This document shows positions 18,194 to 27,501 of a DNA stretch of 45,302 nucleotides, piece after piece (the stretch's first letter is position 1; each line of letters starts with the position of its first letter). The position numbers and the translations under genes are program-made. Below the pieces are notes generated by a model. That model made no database searches, was not told the origin of the DNA, and was given only the letters and a program-made list of their open reading frames with translations. The DNA comes from a virus, in IMG/VR virus record IMGVR_UViG_3300021087_000023, positions 1-45,302 of that record; one strand, written 5' to 3'.

Positions 18194-19399
18194 CTACTTG
18201 TTTTTCCTAATATTTTTATACACATCATCTAGCTTCGTTGTGTCTGCTGGGTGTGGCAAAATGGAGAAATGATTACACTCCCCCAAGAATTTCATACCGA
18301 ACGCAGCCCCATCAACTCCAAAGGAATTTTTGAGTATGTGAACAGAACGAAATCTGTCATGCCCTTTAGGCGAAGTCATAACTCTTGAATCAGTTGGACT
18401 ACTTGGGATTATTTTATACCCCATGTATTCCCCCTGGTCATTGTAAGCTTTATATCGCTTTGGATCGAATAAACCGATAATTAAATCTGAGTCAAAACCC
18501 ATTTGTGAAGACTGATAAACATCCTCTATCTGAGGAGATAAGTCTGCACCATGTAGTTTTAACCTGTTTACGTCACCTAAAGCTCTATTCTGCTGGGTCA
18601 CGACAACCGGACTAAAGCCATAAATATCTCTTACTTCGGATAAATATAGACTTATTTCGTCTAGTTCTCTCTTTCCTCCTAGTAGATTTATACCATCTAG
18701 AATAATAAATACAAATGTTAAAGCTCTATGCGGAATATAAACATGATCATGCTCATAAATTTGATACTCTACTTCTCTGTAAGTAAAGTTACCATATCTA
18801 GTGGGCCCTAACTTAGTTTCTTCTACTTTGTCTATTTTACCAATAAGCATATCTCCTTTGTATATGCTGTCACCATCACTTCTAAAGAGAACACCAAGTT
18901 CATTGGCACGTTTAGTAACGATCTCTTTTATAGTTTTGATGTTGGTCTTACCGTCTCTGATTGTAACATGAGATAAAATATCAGACATCTCTTCATCAAA
19001 ACTTCTGATGAGGTTATAATGTTCTGGAGATATCTTTTTATCTGTCCAACCGAGTAGGTAATCTGCACTTAACTGCATTCCATAGTCTCTGTAGATTAAC
19101 CAAGAAAGAAATTTAGCATGTTTGAACATCTGCTTTCTCTCTAACGAAAAGTAAATCGCTTCCCAGTGTACATCCAGGTCCGGGTTACTTTTTAAGTACG
19201 TATAAGGGTATAGAATAGTAGTAAGATCTGCTAATGAGGTCTTACCAGAACCTGTAGCACCAACTATGAGAATGTATCTAGCCATCATTAGGTTAAACAC
19301 CTTTCCCATTCTTCCATAAGGGTTAGGGATATAAGTGACTTCTCCACGCAATGCAGCTTCAAGTTGTCTCAAATATCCTGAGTTGTACTTCTGATTCAT
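18194..19399 (-). CDS. DnaB-like replicative helicase
   Basis: 401 residues. The RecA-type motor has Walker A GATGSGKT at 47-54, a catalytic Glu region YFSLERKQM near 88, Walker B FIILDG near 232, and the conserved VVVTQQNR block near 272. There is no N-terminal DnaB domain, so the motor begins almost at once. It unwinds DNA at the fork ahead of the family A polymerase. The neighbouring unknown gene upstream overlaps it as ATGA and is a candidate loader. Confidence 0.88.
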   Translation of the reverse strand: MNQKYNSGYLRQLEAALRGEVTYIPNPYGRMGKVFNLMMARYILIVGATGSGKTSLADLTTILYPYTYLKSNPDLDVHWEAIYFSLERKQMFKHAKFLSWLIYRDYGMQLSADYLLGWTDKKISPEHYNLIRSFDEEMSDILSHVTIRDGKTNIKTIKEIVTKRANELGVLFRSDGDSIYKGDMLIGKIDKVEETKLGPTRYGNFTYREVEYQIYEHDHVYIPHRALTFVFIILDGINLLGGKRELDEISLYLSEVRDIYGFSPVVVTQQNRALGDVNRLKLHGADLSPQIEDVYQSSQMGFDSDLIIGLFDPKRYKAYNDQGEYMGYKIIPSSPTDSRVMTSPKGHDRFRSVHILKNSFGVDGAAFGMKFLGECNHFSILPHPADTTKLDDVYKNIRKNK

Positions 19400-20109
19400 A
19401 GTAAATTTTGATTATTTCCGTTATTATCTTGAGATCCAAAGAATCTATTATCGTTGTCTACATACTCGTTATACAAGTTTACAGCACCTTCAACTGTCTC
19501 AAATAAAGACTTGATAGATTGAGGCAATGTAACCTGAGTATAATAATCTGTAATGCACTGTATGAACACAACAGGGTCTATTTCTAGTTCTACGTAGTTC
19601 CTTACTATTTTGTTGATAGTGGATCTAGTACCAGAAGAACCATTCCGTAAACGGTAGTTCTGACCTTTAGGCGACATAGGTATATTACATACCGAGTAAA
19701 AATTAGATAATAAAGTATTTGGATTGGCTGTGATGATAGAACTAGGCCATGGTGAGTCAGTGATATCCCTAGCCTTCTTCCTAGCTTCCTTCTCAGTGAT
19801 GAAAGTAGAAGGAGACGATACCTTTACCTCTTGCAGGGACATAAATCTATCCTCTGGCTTACTTGGACTAGTTTTCTCTTTCATTAAGATCTCCTTGTAC
19901 TTGTTTGTAAGTATAAGTTGATCAGCTATAACCATTAGTATATCTTCTTTTACCAGTGTTTGTAACAGGTGTAAAACAGGTGAAGATAACTGGAATTCCT
20001 TGTGATTTATAGAGTTCTCTATATATCCTGCTGGAATGTAGTCATCTACATTCTGTTGAAGTATAACATTCTCTTTTAAGAGATAATCAAAAAGTTCTTC
20101 TTTTGTCAT
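19396..20109 (-). CDS. Unknown protein coupled to the helicase, candidate loader
   Basis: 237 residues, not recognised. The N-terminal 70 residues look like a small helical winged-helix-like module (EELFDYLLKENVI and later DILMVIADQLILTNK). A Ser/Pro/Lys-rich linker follows, then a second helical domain and an Asn/Gln-rich tail. The stop overlaps the helicase start (ATGA). Phage helicase loaders of this size and two-domain form often sit beside the helicase gene, but no sequence motif proves it. Confidence 0.65.
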   Translation of the reverse strand: MTKEELFDYLLKENVILQQNVDDYIPAGYIENSINHKEFQLSSPVLHLLQTLVKEDILMVIADQLILTNKYKEILMKEKTSPSKPEDRFMSLQEVKVSSPSTFITEKEARKKARDITDSPWPSSIITANPNTLLSNFYSVCNIPMSPKGQNYRLRNGSSGTRSTINKIVRNYVELEIDPVVFIQCITDYYTQVTLPQSIKSLFETVEGAVNLYNEYVDNDNRFFGSQDNNGNNQNLL

Positions 20110-20118
20110 TAATCAATA

Positions 20119-21381
20119 TTATTTAGTGTAGTCCCAAACTTCTGATTTGAGAACTACAGTGGAACGGATCATGTCCTTAGCCCAGTCGAGTTGGATAGTA
20201 GGCTTCACTTTAAATGAGCTGTCTGCCATCTCTCGATTGTAGTAAGGTACTAATATAAACACGTCAGCTTCTTGATCAGGTTTTAGCCTGAGCAATCTAC
20301 CGAATCTTTGTGCTGCTTTAGTATCGTTCCCGAAATAAGATTCAAAAATTCCAACGCTAAGGTGAGGTATAGTTGCTCCTCTGTCTACTTTACCGCAAAC
20401 AGTAAGTACATCTATATCACCAGTAATAAAATTGTTAAACGCCTCTGTATTGACCTTTTTCTTGTTCTTCCCATGATAACTACGACCTTCACCACCTATA
20501 GCATCTGCAACTTGAGTCCTCTTAGAGAAAACTATTATCTTCTTATCTCTCTTTTGGTTGTACTCTATAAGCTTCTGTGCAATCTCAATGTTTGCAAGGC
20601 TAGACAGTAGTACTTCACGGCGCTTTGCAGCGGCCGCATTATAAAGATAGCTAAGAGAATTCAGCTTCATATCGAGTTCTGCTCGTGTCAGTTCTCCTAT
20701 CAAGTAGCCCTGTTTAGCCATGGATTTCTTCATGGATATACGTTCTACTTCTTTTTGGTGGTATTGGTAAGCATCATTGTCTGATTGTGTAAAAGATCTA
20801 GCTTTCCCATATTTATCCATATACTTAACTACTCTGTGTCTCTCGTTAGATAGCATGAACTTAACAACTGTAACTTTAACAGTGTTAAGTAAACCATCTT
20901 TTTGAGCTTGGTAGGTAGTATATTCTTTAAATACAGGTAGGTGTGCGTTAAACCATTCCTTCTTAGTTTCTGTAATGAAACCAGTAAGGCCAAGAATACG
21001 TAAATTAGGGTATTCATAGAAGAACTTGGACAAGGAATCGGTACCACCTGCAAAGTCGACTTCATCGGCTACTACAAAATGATCAAGTTCTTTGTCCTTT
21101 TTCTTCCACTTATAAGCTAATTGGTAAGTTTCTATTTCTACTCGTTCCCATAAATCTAAGGCATCAAAATTTTCAAACTCGCTCTTCCAGGTAACGTCCC
21201 TAAGAATCTCACTATTAACTAGTATCAATATCTTAGGTGGGTTCAATCTTTTAAGTATTTCGATAGCTATTCTACTCTTTCCATAACCTGTTGAAAGTAC
21301 CATAGTACTCCGTAAAGGTAGGTCAGCGACGAATCCATCTATCGTCTCGTTTTGTTGTGATGTTCTTTGATCTAAGTTCAT
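20119..21381 (-). CDS. SF2 DEAD-like helicase
   Basis: 420 residues. Motif I STGYGKS at 30-36, motif II ADEVD at 105-109, motif III LTGF near 134, motif IV IIVFSKRTQ near 290, motif V VDRGATIPHL near 333, motif VI QRFGRLLR near 360. This is a complete two-lobed SF2 helicase of the UvsW/ComFA-like, DNA-acting type. In T4 the comparable UvsW remodels branched DNA and helps shift from origin to recombination replication. Its position between polymerase and helicase genes fits that. DNA rather than RNA as substrate is inferred from context. Confidence 0.88.
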   Translation of the reverse strand: MNLDQRTSQQNETIDGFVADLPLRSTMVLSTGYGKSRIAIEILKRLNPPKILILVNSEILRDVTWKSEFENFDALDLWERVEIETYQLAYKWKKKDKELDHFVVADEVDFAGGTDSLSKFFYEYPNLRILGLTGFITETKKEWFNAHLPVFKEYTTYQAQKDGLLNTVKVTVVKFMLSNERHRVVKYMDKYGKARSFTQSDNDAYQYHQKEVERISMKKSMAKQGYLIGELTRAELDMKLNSLSYLYNAAAAKRREVLLSSLANIEIAQKLIEYNQKRDKKIIVFSKRTQVADAIGGEGRSYHGKNKKKVNTEAFNNFITGDIDVLTVCGKVDRGATIPHLSVGIFESYFGNDTKAAQRFGRLLRLKPDQEADVFILVPYYNREMADSSFKVKPTIQLDWAKDMIRSTVVLKSEVWDYTK

Positions 21382-21399
21382 TTATAAGTATTTAATAGT

Positions 21400-23652
21400 T
21401 TAATGAGCGTCATACCAACTATTGCCATGTTCTGCACCCGCGTCGATAGCGAATCCAGCCAATCTGGCTGCTAGCTGCATATTCTTCTCTACAATTTGCT
21501 CAGATTTCTTGATTGTTTCTTCGTCATTTTTACTTTGAGCTAGTGTTTCATCGTGATAAGGTAATAACAGTTTTAGTAGTTTTTCTAGTTTTTCATGCTT
21601 GATGTTTCTACGCATAAGTACGAAAGCTATCTTCAAGATAGATGAACCTGCAGATTGAATAGGGCTGTTAAATGCCGCTCTTTCAACTCCTGCTGCTTCT
21701 TTACTATCATGTAGCTTCCACTGATCAAAATATCTAATCCGTCCTAAGACAGGTTCTATAATGTGACCATTGGTTAATGCGTAAGTACCAAATTTGTTCA
21801 TCATAACTCGTACCTCTGGTACAACTTCGAAGAACTTATCTAGTATAAATTGTGCTTCTTCTATGCTCGATTTTAACTGAGCAGCTAAGCCTGGGGGTCC
21901 AATTCCATATAATACACCAAATGTAGTAGTCTTTGATTTGTCCCTCATAAGCTGATGTCCTTTACATTTACATTTCTTATGAGCTTCATTCTCGTAGAAC
22001 TTACATCCAGGTTCTCTTGCATCTTCCCAGTCTTTACCAAATATCATAGAAGCATTCATAGAGTGAAGGTCATAACCTTGTCTCTTGTACTCCTGCCAAG
22101 ATTTTACCGAGGCAAGCTTAGTAACTATCTCTAGTTCTTGACCATCGAAATCCGCATTGATAATTACTGTCCCTTCCTCTGGTACAAGCGCCTTTCTGTG
22201 AGCATCACCTTTACGTGGGATGTTCAGAAGATTAGGCTGTACTGAGGATAAACGACCTGTCTTCAGAATCTGATTGAATCTAGTTCTGAATTTACCATCA
22301 GGACAAACATGCTTATCGTAGAAAGATCTACCAAAGTTGTTTATCTGATAAGTGTAGTCAGCTACATCAATCATCTTTTGAATTATAGGATGCTTATCTA
22401 AGTGATCAAGTAAAGTATCTGCTTTAGTGTTAGGTATTCTAGGATCTATGAGTTGTAGAAGCTCCAGTTTCTGTGCTGGGGAACCCCAGTTAAACAGAAC
22501 CTCACCTCCAGGTCTCACAATTCCTAGCTCTACCATGAAATCACGGTCCATTTGCATCAGTTGATTGTACACTGCACTTTCTATCATATCTTTAGTATCA
22601 GCTGTTGATATAGCCCATGCTTTGATAATGTTAAAGATGGCATCACTAGATTGTGTAAAAGCATACTCAGATGAAAGGAACTGACTGTTAGTAATTCCTA
22701 AATCTACAGGAAAGTCTGTATCAAGTTCTTTGAGAAGTTCTCTAAGTCCTTTTACTGAAGTACTTGATACTTCTTGCAATAAGAACCTTGAAATAATCTT
22801 CTTCTTGATGGCAGACGATGTACCAATGGTCTTTATTTGAGTATCTCGGGCGGAGTATTTTCCTTTATCGGTTATAAACTCTTCAAAATCATCTACAAGT
22901 AGCTGGTTCATTTCATCTATTGTAGATTCCATATCAGGTCTAATGCTATCCTCAATAGTATACCATTTGTCCCGGTCAAAAATAACACCCTCGAATTCCA
23001 TGTCTCCTACTACCTTAGCAAACTCATTTTCCCACCATATAGTTTTATACAAACCTCGATTACCTCTCTGGTTTATACTCTTATCTATGGCTAGCATTTC
23101 TGCTTTTTGGGTCCTGTAAAGAGAAGGAAGTTTGACAGTATCTGTTGCAGCATATATGACTTTATCATCTGTCATTAGTCCATCACCAAAAGTCAATTGC
23201 TCTGCTTTAGATATATCAAATTCGAATCTCCTTAGATAAGTAGCTTTAAGTCCGTGGTATCCTGATTCAGCACTAAACCCATTGTTTAGAACTTGTTCTG
23301 ATAACATGGTACACCATACATTCTCAAGTAAGATATCATACTTCTTAAGTATAGTGTAATCAAATACTACATTATGGATGATGCATAATCTAGATCTCAA
23401 GTAGTCTCTAAGCTTACCAATATAGGAACCATCTAGCTCCTCATATTCTATAACCCAAGACAGTTTTTCATCATAAGATGTAATGGCAATCACCTTAAGT
23501 TCTCTATCCACTATACTCTTGACAACATTGGTCTCTGTATCCAGGCCAATCGGACCCGGTTTATCGAACATTTGGTCAAGCGCCTCGGAGAAAGAAGTAG
23601 AGCTGAATTTTACCAGCCCTACATCATTACCTGTAAATAATAATTTACCCAC
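21400..23652 (-). CDS. Family A DNA polymerase with 3'-5' exonuclease
   Basis: 750 residues. The exonuclease domain has Exo I GLDTET (Asp38, Glu40), Exo II HNVVFDY near 95 and Exo III YAATD near 165. The polymerase domain has motif A NADFDGQELEI near 497, O-helix RDKSKTTTFGVLYG near 569 and motif C YHDETLA near 697. The residue equal to E. coli Phe762 is Phe. There is no 5'-nuclease domain; the FEN gene supplies that. An insertion separates the exo and pol parts. The start is a GTG overlapping the upstream TAG (TAGTG); no good ATG is nearby. No intein or frameshift. Confidence 0.95.
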   Translation of the reverse strand: MGKLLFTGNDVGLVKFSSTSFSEALDQMFDKPGPIGLDTETNVVKSIVDRELKVIAITSYDEKLSWVIEYEELDGSYIGKLRDYLRSRLCIIHNVVFDYTILKKYDILLENVWCTMLSEQVLNNGFSAESGYHGLKATYLRRFEFDISKAEQLTFGDGLMTDDKVIYAATDTVKLPSLYRTQKAEMLAIDKSINQRGNRGLYKTIWWENEFAKVVGDMEFEGVIFDRDKWYTIEDSIRPDMESTIDEMNQLLVDDFEEFITDKGKYSARDTQIKTIGTSSAIKKKIISRFLLQEVSSTSVKGLRELLKELDTDFPVDLGITNSQFLSSEYAFTQSSDAIFNIIKAWAISTADTKDMIESAVYNQLMQMDRDFMVELGIVRPGGEVLFNWGSPAQKLELLQLIDPRIPNTKADTLLDHLDKHPIIQKMIDVADYTYQINNFGRSFYDKHVCPDGKFRTRFNQILKTGRLSSVQPNLLNIPRKGDAHRKALVPEEGTVIINADFDGQELEIVTKLASVKSWQEYKRQGYDLHSMNASMIFGKDWEDAREPGCKFYENEAHKKCKCKGHQLMRDKSKTTTFGVLYGIGPPGLAAQLKSSIEEAQFILDKFFEVVPEVRVMMNKFGTYALTNGHIIEPVLGRIRYFDQWKLHDSKEAAGVERAAFNSPIQSAGSSILKIAFVLMRRNIKHEKLEKLLKLLLPYHDETLAQSKNDEETIKKSEQIVEKNMQLAARLAGFAIDAGAEHGNSWYDAH

Positions 23653-24521
23653 TATAGACTGCTAAACAGATCAGGAATATTATTCTCCTCCTCAGCTTGT
23701 GCTTCTGGCATTGGAGCTTCTCCAACTGGCTCCTCATAAGAAATTGCAGATGCATCAATTGAATCCTGCACTGGATCAATACCTTGTACAATACCTGGTA
23801 TTGGACTGTCAATAGTAGTCTCAGTAACTTGATTGGTCTTAGCACGCGTAGCTTCAGCAGCCAATTGTGATTGAGTCTTAGGTTCTACATGAACAACAGA
23901 CAAAGGCATAACTGTAATGTCCTCACGTCTTACATAAGATGCAGTACCAGCTTTAGCTCCTTTGGTAATCATCTTAGGCAAGAAATACACATTAGTTGGG
24001 TGCCCTGGTAATGCATTGTCAAACATCATCTCAAGATCAACATAGCTTGTAGTAGCCCAGTCAATGTTGAATACTTGAGTTATCATATCAAGTAACTCAT
24101 CTTTAACGAATGCTGAGGTACCTTGAGTATGTACAGAGTTAGATGGTTCTCCAGTCTCTTTGTGATATTTGGTAGAACCAAACACAGAAACTTTAGACTC
24201 ACGCTTAGGTACTACACAAGCTAAGATAAATTCCTGCTCAATCTCAGCTGGGAACATGTTCCACTTCTTAGATGAGAAGATATCTAAACCATTTCCAGAT
24301 ACTACTAATGGGCTATCAGCGTCTCCTTCAATGGCATGTTTTCTCTTAGTATATTCTAGACCACATCCATCAGATAATTCTTGTGAAGGGTAGATTTTAC
24401 CAGTATGGAATACTCTTAGTTTTCCGTTACCTACTGGTAACTTAGGGGTTGCAACTCTTGCTGCTTTTGGCTTCTTTACAGTTTGTAAAGATACGTTTCT
24501 TAATTGTGAAAAATCGATCAT
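23652..24521 (-). CDS. Replication-cluster protein with PDLFSSL tail, candidate SSB
   Basis: 289 residues, family not recognised. A basic N-terminal part (KKPKAARVATPK) precedes a beta-rich core (about 35-215). A long acidic, Pro/Glu/Ala-rich disordered tail then ends NNIPDLFSSL. The tail closely resembles that of the 249-residue protein (PDLFSS). A beta-rich core with an acidic disordered tail is the architecture of phage SSBs such as T4 gp32 and T7 gp2.5. It precedes the polymerase with a TAG/GTG overlap, so production of the two is probably linked. The SSB role is an inference. Confidence 0.6.
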   Translation of the reverse strand: MIDFSQLRNVSLQTVKKPKAARVATPKLPVGNGKLRVFHTGKIYPSQELSDGCGLEYTKRKHAIEGDADSPLVVSGNGLDIFSSKKWNMFPAEIEQEFILACVVPKRESKVSVFGSTKYHKETGEPSNSVHTQGTSAFVKDELLDMITQVFNIDWATTSYVDLEMMFDNALPGHPTNVYFLPKMITKGAKAGTASYVRREDITVMPLSVVHVEPKTQSQLAAEATRAKTNQVTETTIDSPIPGIVQGIDPVQDSIDASAISYEEPVGEAPMPEAQAEEENNIPDLFSSL

Positions 24522-24524
24522 AAT

Positions 24525-24947
24525 CTAAAGGTATTGGTTCTCGTTGAAACTCAATAATAAATCATTTAGGGCGCTGTAATCAGGCTTAGCTAGTAATGTA
24601 ATTTCTTGTAACTCTTTGATTTGCGGAATCTTATCTGCAACACCAGGAGGAATACATACTAGATGGCCTGTTCTATGTCCTAGGAAATATATTTTACTTT
24701 GTTCTTTTACAAAGTCAGAGTTTGGATCGAGATGGTTAATATTAAGTTCAATAACAATACGGTATCCTTGGTCTATCTGTTTTCTGAAAGGAGGACTAAT
24801 CTTAATTGTATCATCAGACACAATAAAATGATTATCACTCGGCTTTAGATCAGAGACAAAGTATACCATACTGCGATCAATAAATGGCTGTGTGTTTATC
24901 GCACAGGTTCTTATGGGGTATTTTACTATAGTTGAATTTTCAAACAT
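24525..24947 (-). CDS. Unknown protein upstream of the candidate SSB
   Basis: 140 residues, not recognised. The sequence is soluble, rich in Ile, Ser and Asp, with alternating beta strands and a helical C-terminus (YSALNDLLLSFNENQYL). The stop is 3 nt before the next ATG. A 69-nt AT-rich gap precedes it and could hold a weak promoter, but no clear TAnnTTTG box is present there. Confidence 0.6.
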   Translation of the reverse strand: MFENSTIVKYPIRTCAINTQPFIDRSMVYFVSDLKPSDNHFIVSDDTIKISPPFRKQIDQGYRIVIELNINHLDPNSDFVKEQSKIYFLGHRTGHLVCIPPGVADKIPQIKELQEITLLAKPDYSALNDLLLSFNENQYL

Positions 24948-25016
24948 TCAAATCTCTAATTATAGTGTAAATCCATGTCCACAAACATATTGTTGTGACA
25001 CAAATAAGTAAATATA

Positions 25017-25553
25017 CTAGGCGCGACCTGTCCATAAGAACTTAATTCGACCAATAAAAGTAAGATTATTCACAGCATCTAGTTTTCTTAGATGACGTGC
25101 GCTTTCTTTTAAGTATTGAGTAGCAAGATTGTCAGCAGATTTGTGCAGGTTCTTGTACTTGTAAGCAATCTTCTCTTGTGAATCCACATGTTCTTTTAAA
25201 GACTTGAGTCTATCTTGTAGTGATACAACATCTTTGTGAAGTCCATTAATCTTGAACTGCTTCTCATCTCTTTGCTTAGACAGCTTACTAACTTTAGCGT
25301 TACTGTGATGTAAAGATGTTTTAAGATTGAGGATCATTTCTCTAGACTCTTCTACATCTTTTTCTAGATTAGCAATGATAGGTCTTAACTGCTTTACAGA
25401 TTGTCTTGGCTTCTTCTTAGCTGGAGTAGATTTAGCTTTAGGATCTACTGGTACTGGTAATGGTTTAGCAGCTACTTTATTCTGTTCTACAGACTTAGTT
25501 GCTTGCTTAGTTGTGGCTTTGCTAGATTTTTTAGCTTTTTTAATGCTTGTCAT
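25017..25553 (-). CDS. Basic coiled-coil protein
   Basis: 178 residues. Residues 1-55 are Lys/Ala/Pro/Thr-rich and highly basic, like histone or HU tails. Residues about 55-150 form one long coiled coil with heptad Leu/Val spacing (LEKDVEESREMILNLKTSL and following). The end is short and hydrophobic-basic (IGRIKFLWTGRA). It may bind DNA or organise other proteins. There is no enzymatic motif. It starts 10 nt after the stop of the upstream gene. Function unknown. Confidence 0.65.
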   Translation of the reverse strand: MTSIKKAKKSSKATTKQATKSVEQNKVAAKPLPVPVDPKAKSTPAKKKPRQSVKQLRPIIANLEKDVEESREMILNLKTSLHHSNAKVSKLSKQRDEKQFKINGLHKDVVSLQDRLKSLKEHVDSQEKIAYKYKNLHKSADNLATQYLKESARHLRKLDAVNNLTFIGRIKFLWTGRA

Positions 25554-25563
25554 GTGTTATGAA

Positions 25564-25890
25564 TTAAGATTTTTTGGAAAATGTATTAAGGCCATTCTCC
25601 TTAGCCTTTTTAGATATTATATCACAGACATCGTACATCTGATCAATTCTTACCAACTCGACACCACTTGGTTCTTCGAGGCATTCTAGAGCTAGAGTAA
25701 TTGCCTCCACACCCGTGGAAGCAATAACTTGTAACTCTTTATCTGTACTAGTTCTAAGTAAATGACTCTGTAAAGGGTCTCGGTACTTACTACTATTCTT
25801 ATCCTTGTACGAGATTATTATCTTGTACATAGCTTTAGACTTATGGACTACTAAATAATCCTCATTGGAATTTTCTTTCTCGCTACTCAT
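25564..25890 (-). CDS. Unknown small protein
   Basis: 108 residues from the ATG at 25890, chosen because it overlaps the previous TAG in the compact string GATGAGTAG; a start eight codons earlier would overlap more. Strands near YKIIISYKD and helices later (ALECLEEPSG) suggest a small globular domain. It is not recognised. Its context is the first genes of the replication transcript. Confidence 0.55.
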   Translation of the reverse strand: MSSEKENSNEDYLVVHKSKAMYKIIISYKDKNSSKYRDPLQSHLLRTSTDKELQVIASTGVEAITLALECLEEPSGVELVRIDQMYDVCDIISKKAKENGLNTFSKKS

Positions 25891-26872
25891 CTTTTGATTT
25901 TTTAACGTCTTCAATAACAGATTTTATGAGATTCTCTATCTTTTCTCTTTTAGCATCCTCTTCTGTAGATCTTTTCTCTATACTATCTAGAATCTTTTGA
26001 AAACTCCTAGTAACATGATTTGATGTTATAGGATTAAACAGTAAATCTAACTGGAACAAGTTCTGAGGGTCAATAAGGAATGGCTCCATAGGTTGCTCTA
26101 GTACAGATTCAAGTTCTTCAGTAAGGATTATCACCTCATCAGTAGAAACATTGTCATTCAGTTCGTACTCTTTGATCTGTCTAGCTAGAACATGTAAAGC
26201 AAATGGTATTTTATCTGCACTTTGTTCGACATCTAGGAAACTAAATCCAAACTCTTTAAGATGGATTTGCATCCCGGAGAATGTAGCATTAGTCACACCA
26301 TAGAATGACATGTTATCAGCTACTTTCTTTGGGAATGTCCAAATAGGTGTAAGCCCTTCCATTCTAGAGTTCTCGAGATAAGATTTAAACTCAGAAGATT
26401 CTGAAATATCACTAGTAGTACCATCAGCACAAATATGGTAGCAGTTAGATGTTTCAGCCATAACTATATCCATACCATTTGTATCCTGTTTCTCGGATAA
26501 ATATAGTACTTCATCACAAACTATACCCATAAATAGGTCTAATCTGAATGCATTTATTTTTGATGTAGGTGCATTTAAGAAACTAGATTGTCTCTCTACT
26601 ATAATAGAAGTACCTAAAGTAGCATCTTTACTAGTTATACCAAACTTTAACTCATTGGTTATAACATTATAAGAAAATACCTCAGTAAATAGAGGTACTT
26701 CTCCTAAATTTGCAGCTTGTTCTGATTCCTCTGTCATTGTTATAACGGGACCAGTAACATCTATTACTTGTTGAATAAACACAGTACCCGCTTCAAGGGT
26801 AAATGTGTCTGATAATACTTTATTTACTTTTGTAAATAATACTTCTCTTGGATCGATTCTTTTAAAATTCAT
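25883..26872 (-). CDS. Unknown protein at the head of the replication unit
   Basis: 329 residues from the ATG at 26872. An upstream in-frame ATG at 26935 would place the start before a terminator, so the shorter form is chosen. It is acidic and beta-rich in the first 170 residues. A C-terminal helix of Glu and Lys (KREKIENLIKSVIEDVKKSKDE) follows. No motif is recognised. It is the first gene after the 26.9 kb terminator and so may be a first gene of the replication transcript if a promoter overlaps that terminator. Confidence 0.6.
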   Translation of the reverse strand: MNFKRIDPREVLFTKVNKVLSDTFTLEAGTVFIQQVIDVTGPVITMTEESEQAANLGEVPLFTEVFSYNVITNELKFGITSKDATLGTSIIVERQSSFLNAPTSKINAFRLDLFMGIVCDEVLYLSEKQDTNGMDIVMAETSNCYHICADGTTSDISESSEFKSYLENSRMEGLTPIWTFPKKVADNMSFYGVTNATFSGMQIHLKEFGFSFLDVEQSADKIPFALHVLARQIKEYELNDNVSTDEVIILTEELESVLEQPMEPFLIDPQNLFQLDLLFNPITSNHVTRSFQKILDSIEKRSTEEDAKREKIENLIKSVIEDVKKSKDE

Positions 26873-26895
26873 GATTGATTGATTAAATAATTGAT

Positions 26896-26921
26896 AAAAA
26901 AGCAGGGCCCTCCGACCCTGC
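26896..26921 (-). terminator. Rho-independent terminator
   Basis: Minus-strand stem GCAGGG/CCCTGC (six pairs, 8-nt loop) followed by six T. It ends 24 nt before the ATG of the 329-residue gene and separates the small-gene region from the replication block. Confidence 0.85.
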
Positions 26922-26969
26922 CAAACAAACCTCAAAATCTATAGTCCACAACTACTATATTTCTTTCTG

Positions 26970-27179
26970 TCATTGGAGTGTTAGCATTCTATTGAGTTCT
27001 TTCTCCATAGCTCTTAAGGTTTTAACATCGACGTTATTTACTATTATTCTGAAATCTACTGTAGGAATATTGAGCATGAAACTGTATTTAGTTATTACAA
27101 GTTCTTTGTTCTCTACACTTAGTTTATTAAATTTCTCTAACGCCAAGCCACTTAGCACTTTATGCTGTAAATGTACCAT
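26970..27179 (-). CDS. Small protein of unknown function
   Basis: 69 residues, not recognised. Helical and amphipathic (LSGLALEKFNKLSVENKELVI near the start and LRAMEKELNRML at the end). The AT-rich upstream and the terminator 49 nt beyond its stop support a real single-gene unit. No membrane segment. Confidence 0.55.
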   Translation of the reverse strand: MVHLQHKVLSGLALEKFNKLSVENKELVITKYSFMLNIPTVDFRIIVNNVDVKTLRAMEKELNRMLTLQ

Positions 27180-27224
27180 TCATTTTTAGGTTTATAATTG
27201 TCTTTTGATTTGCAATTTAGTTAA

Positions 27225-27257
27225 TTTTAAAAGAAAGAGGACAACTTAATGTCCTCT
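27225..27257 (-). terminator. Rho-independent terminator
   Basis: Minus-strand stem AGAGGACA/TGTCCTCT (eight pairs, 6-nt loop) followed by TTCTTTT. It lies 44 nt past the stop of the small membrane protein gene. Confidence 0.85.
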
Positions 27258-27300
27258 ATTCTACCCCAAAAACATCCTAATACATCAGTACCAGGTAATA

Positions 27301-27498
27301 TCATCTTCTTGTCTTTTTATCGTACAAGACTATTCTTCTGATGATGACTATAGCCACTACTACCGCTAGTATCCTAACAGCTACAGAATACTCTGTAGGT
27401 ATTGGAAATTGATCTACACTTATGATAAGCATAAAAGCAATTGTTAGTATACTTCTGCGTAGTAGCTCTTTTAGCCATCTAAATTGTTCGTAATCCAT
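27301..27498 (-). CDS. Small two-helix membrane protein
   Basis: 65 residues with two hydrophobic stretches (about 17-27, SILTIAFMLII, and about 38-58, SVAVRILAVVVAIVIIRR). Basic residues flank them on both ends, so an inner-membrane hairpin with cytoplasmic ends is likely. The last gene before a terminator, it starts 3 nt after the stop of the upstream gene. It could be a holin-like or exclusion protein, but nothing decides this. Confidence 0.6.
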   Translation of the reverse strand: MDYEQFRWLKELLRRSILTIAFMLIISVDQFPIPTEYSVAVRILAVVVAIVIIRRIVLYDKKTRR

Positions 27499-27501
27499 GG
27501 C

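Noticed and set aside
21400-23652. Intein or intron in the DNA polymerase gene
   Set aside because: All exonuclease and polymerase motifs are in order in one frame with no insertion bearing splicing or homing motifs.
24948-25016. A 10-codon ORF before the 140-residue gene
   Set aside because: Very short, ends before the next start, and has no regulatory sign such as repeated rare codons or an attenuator hairpin.
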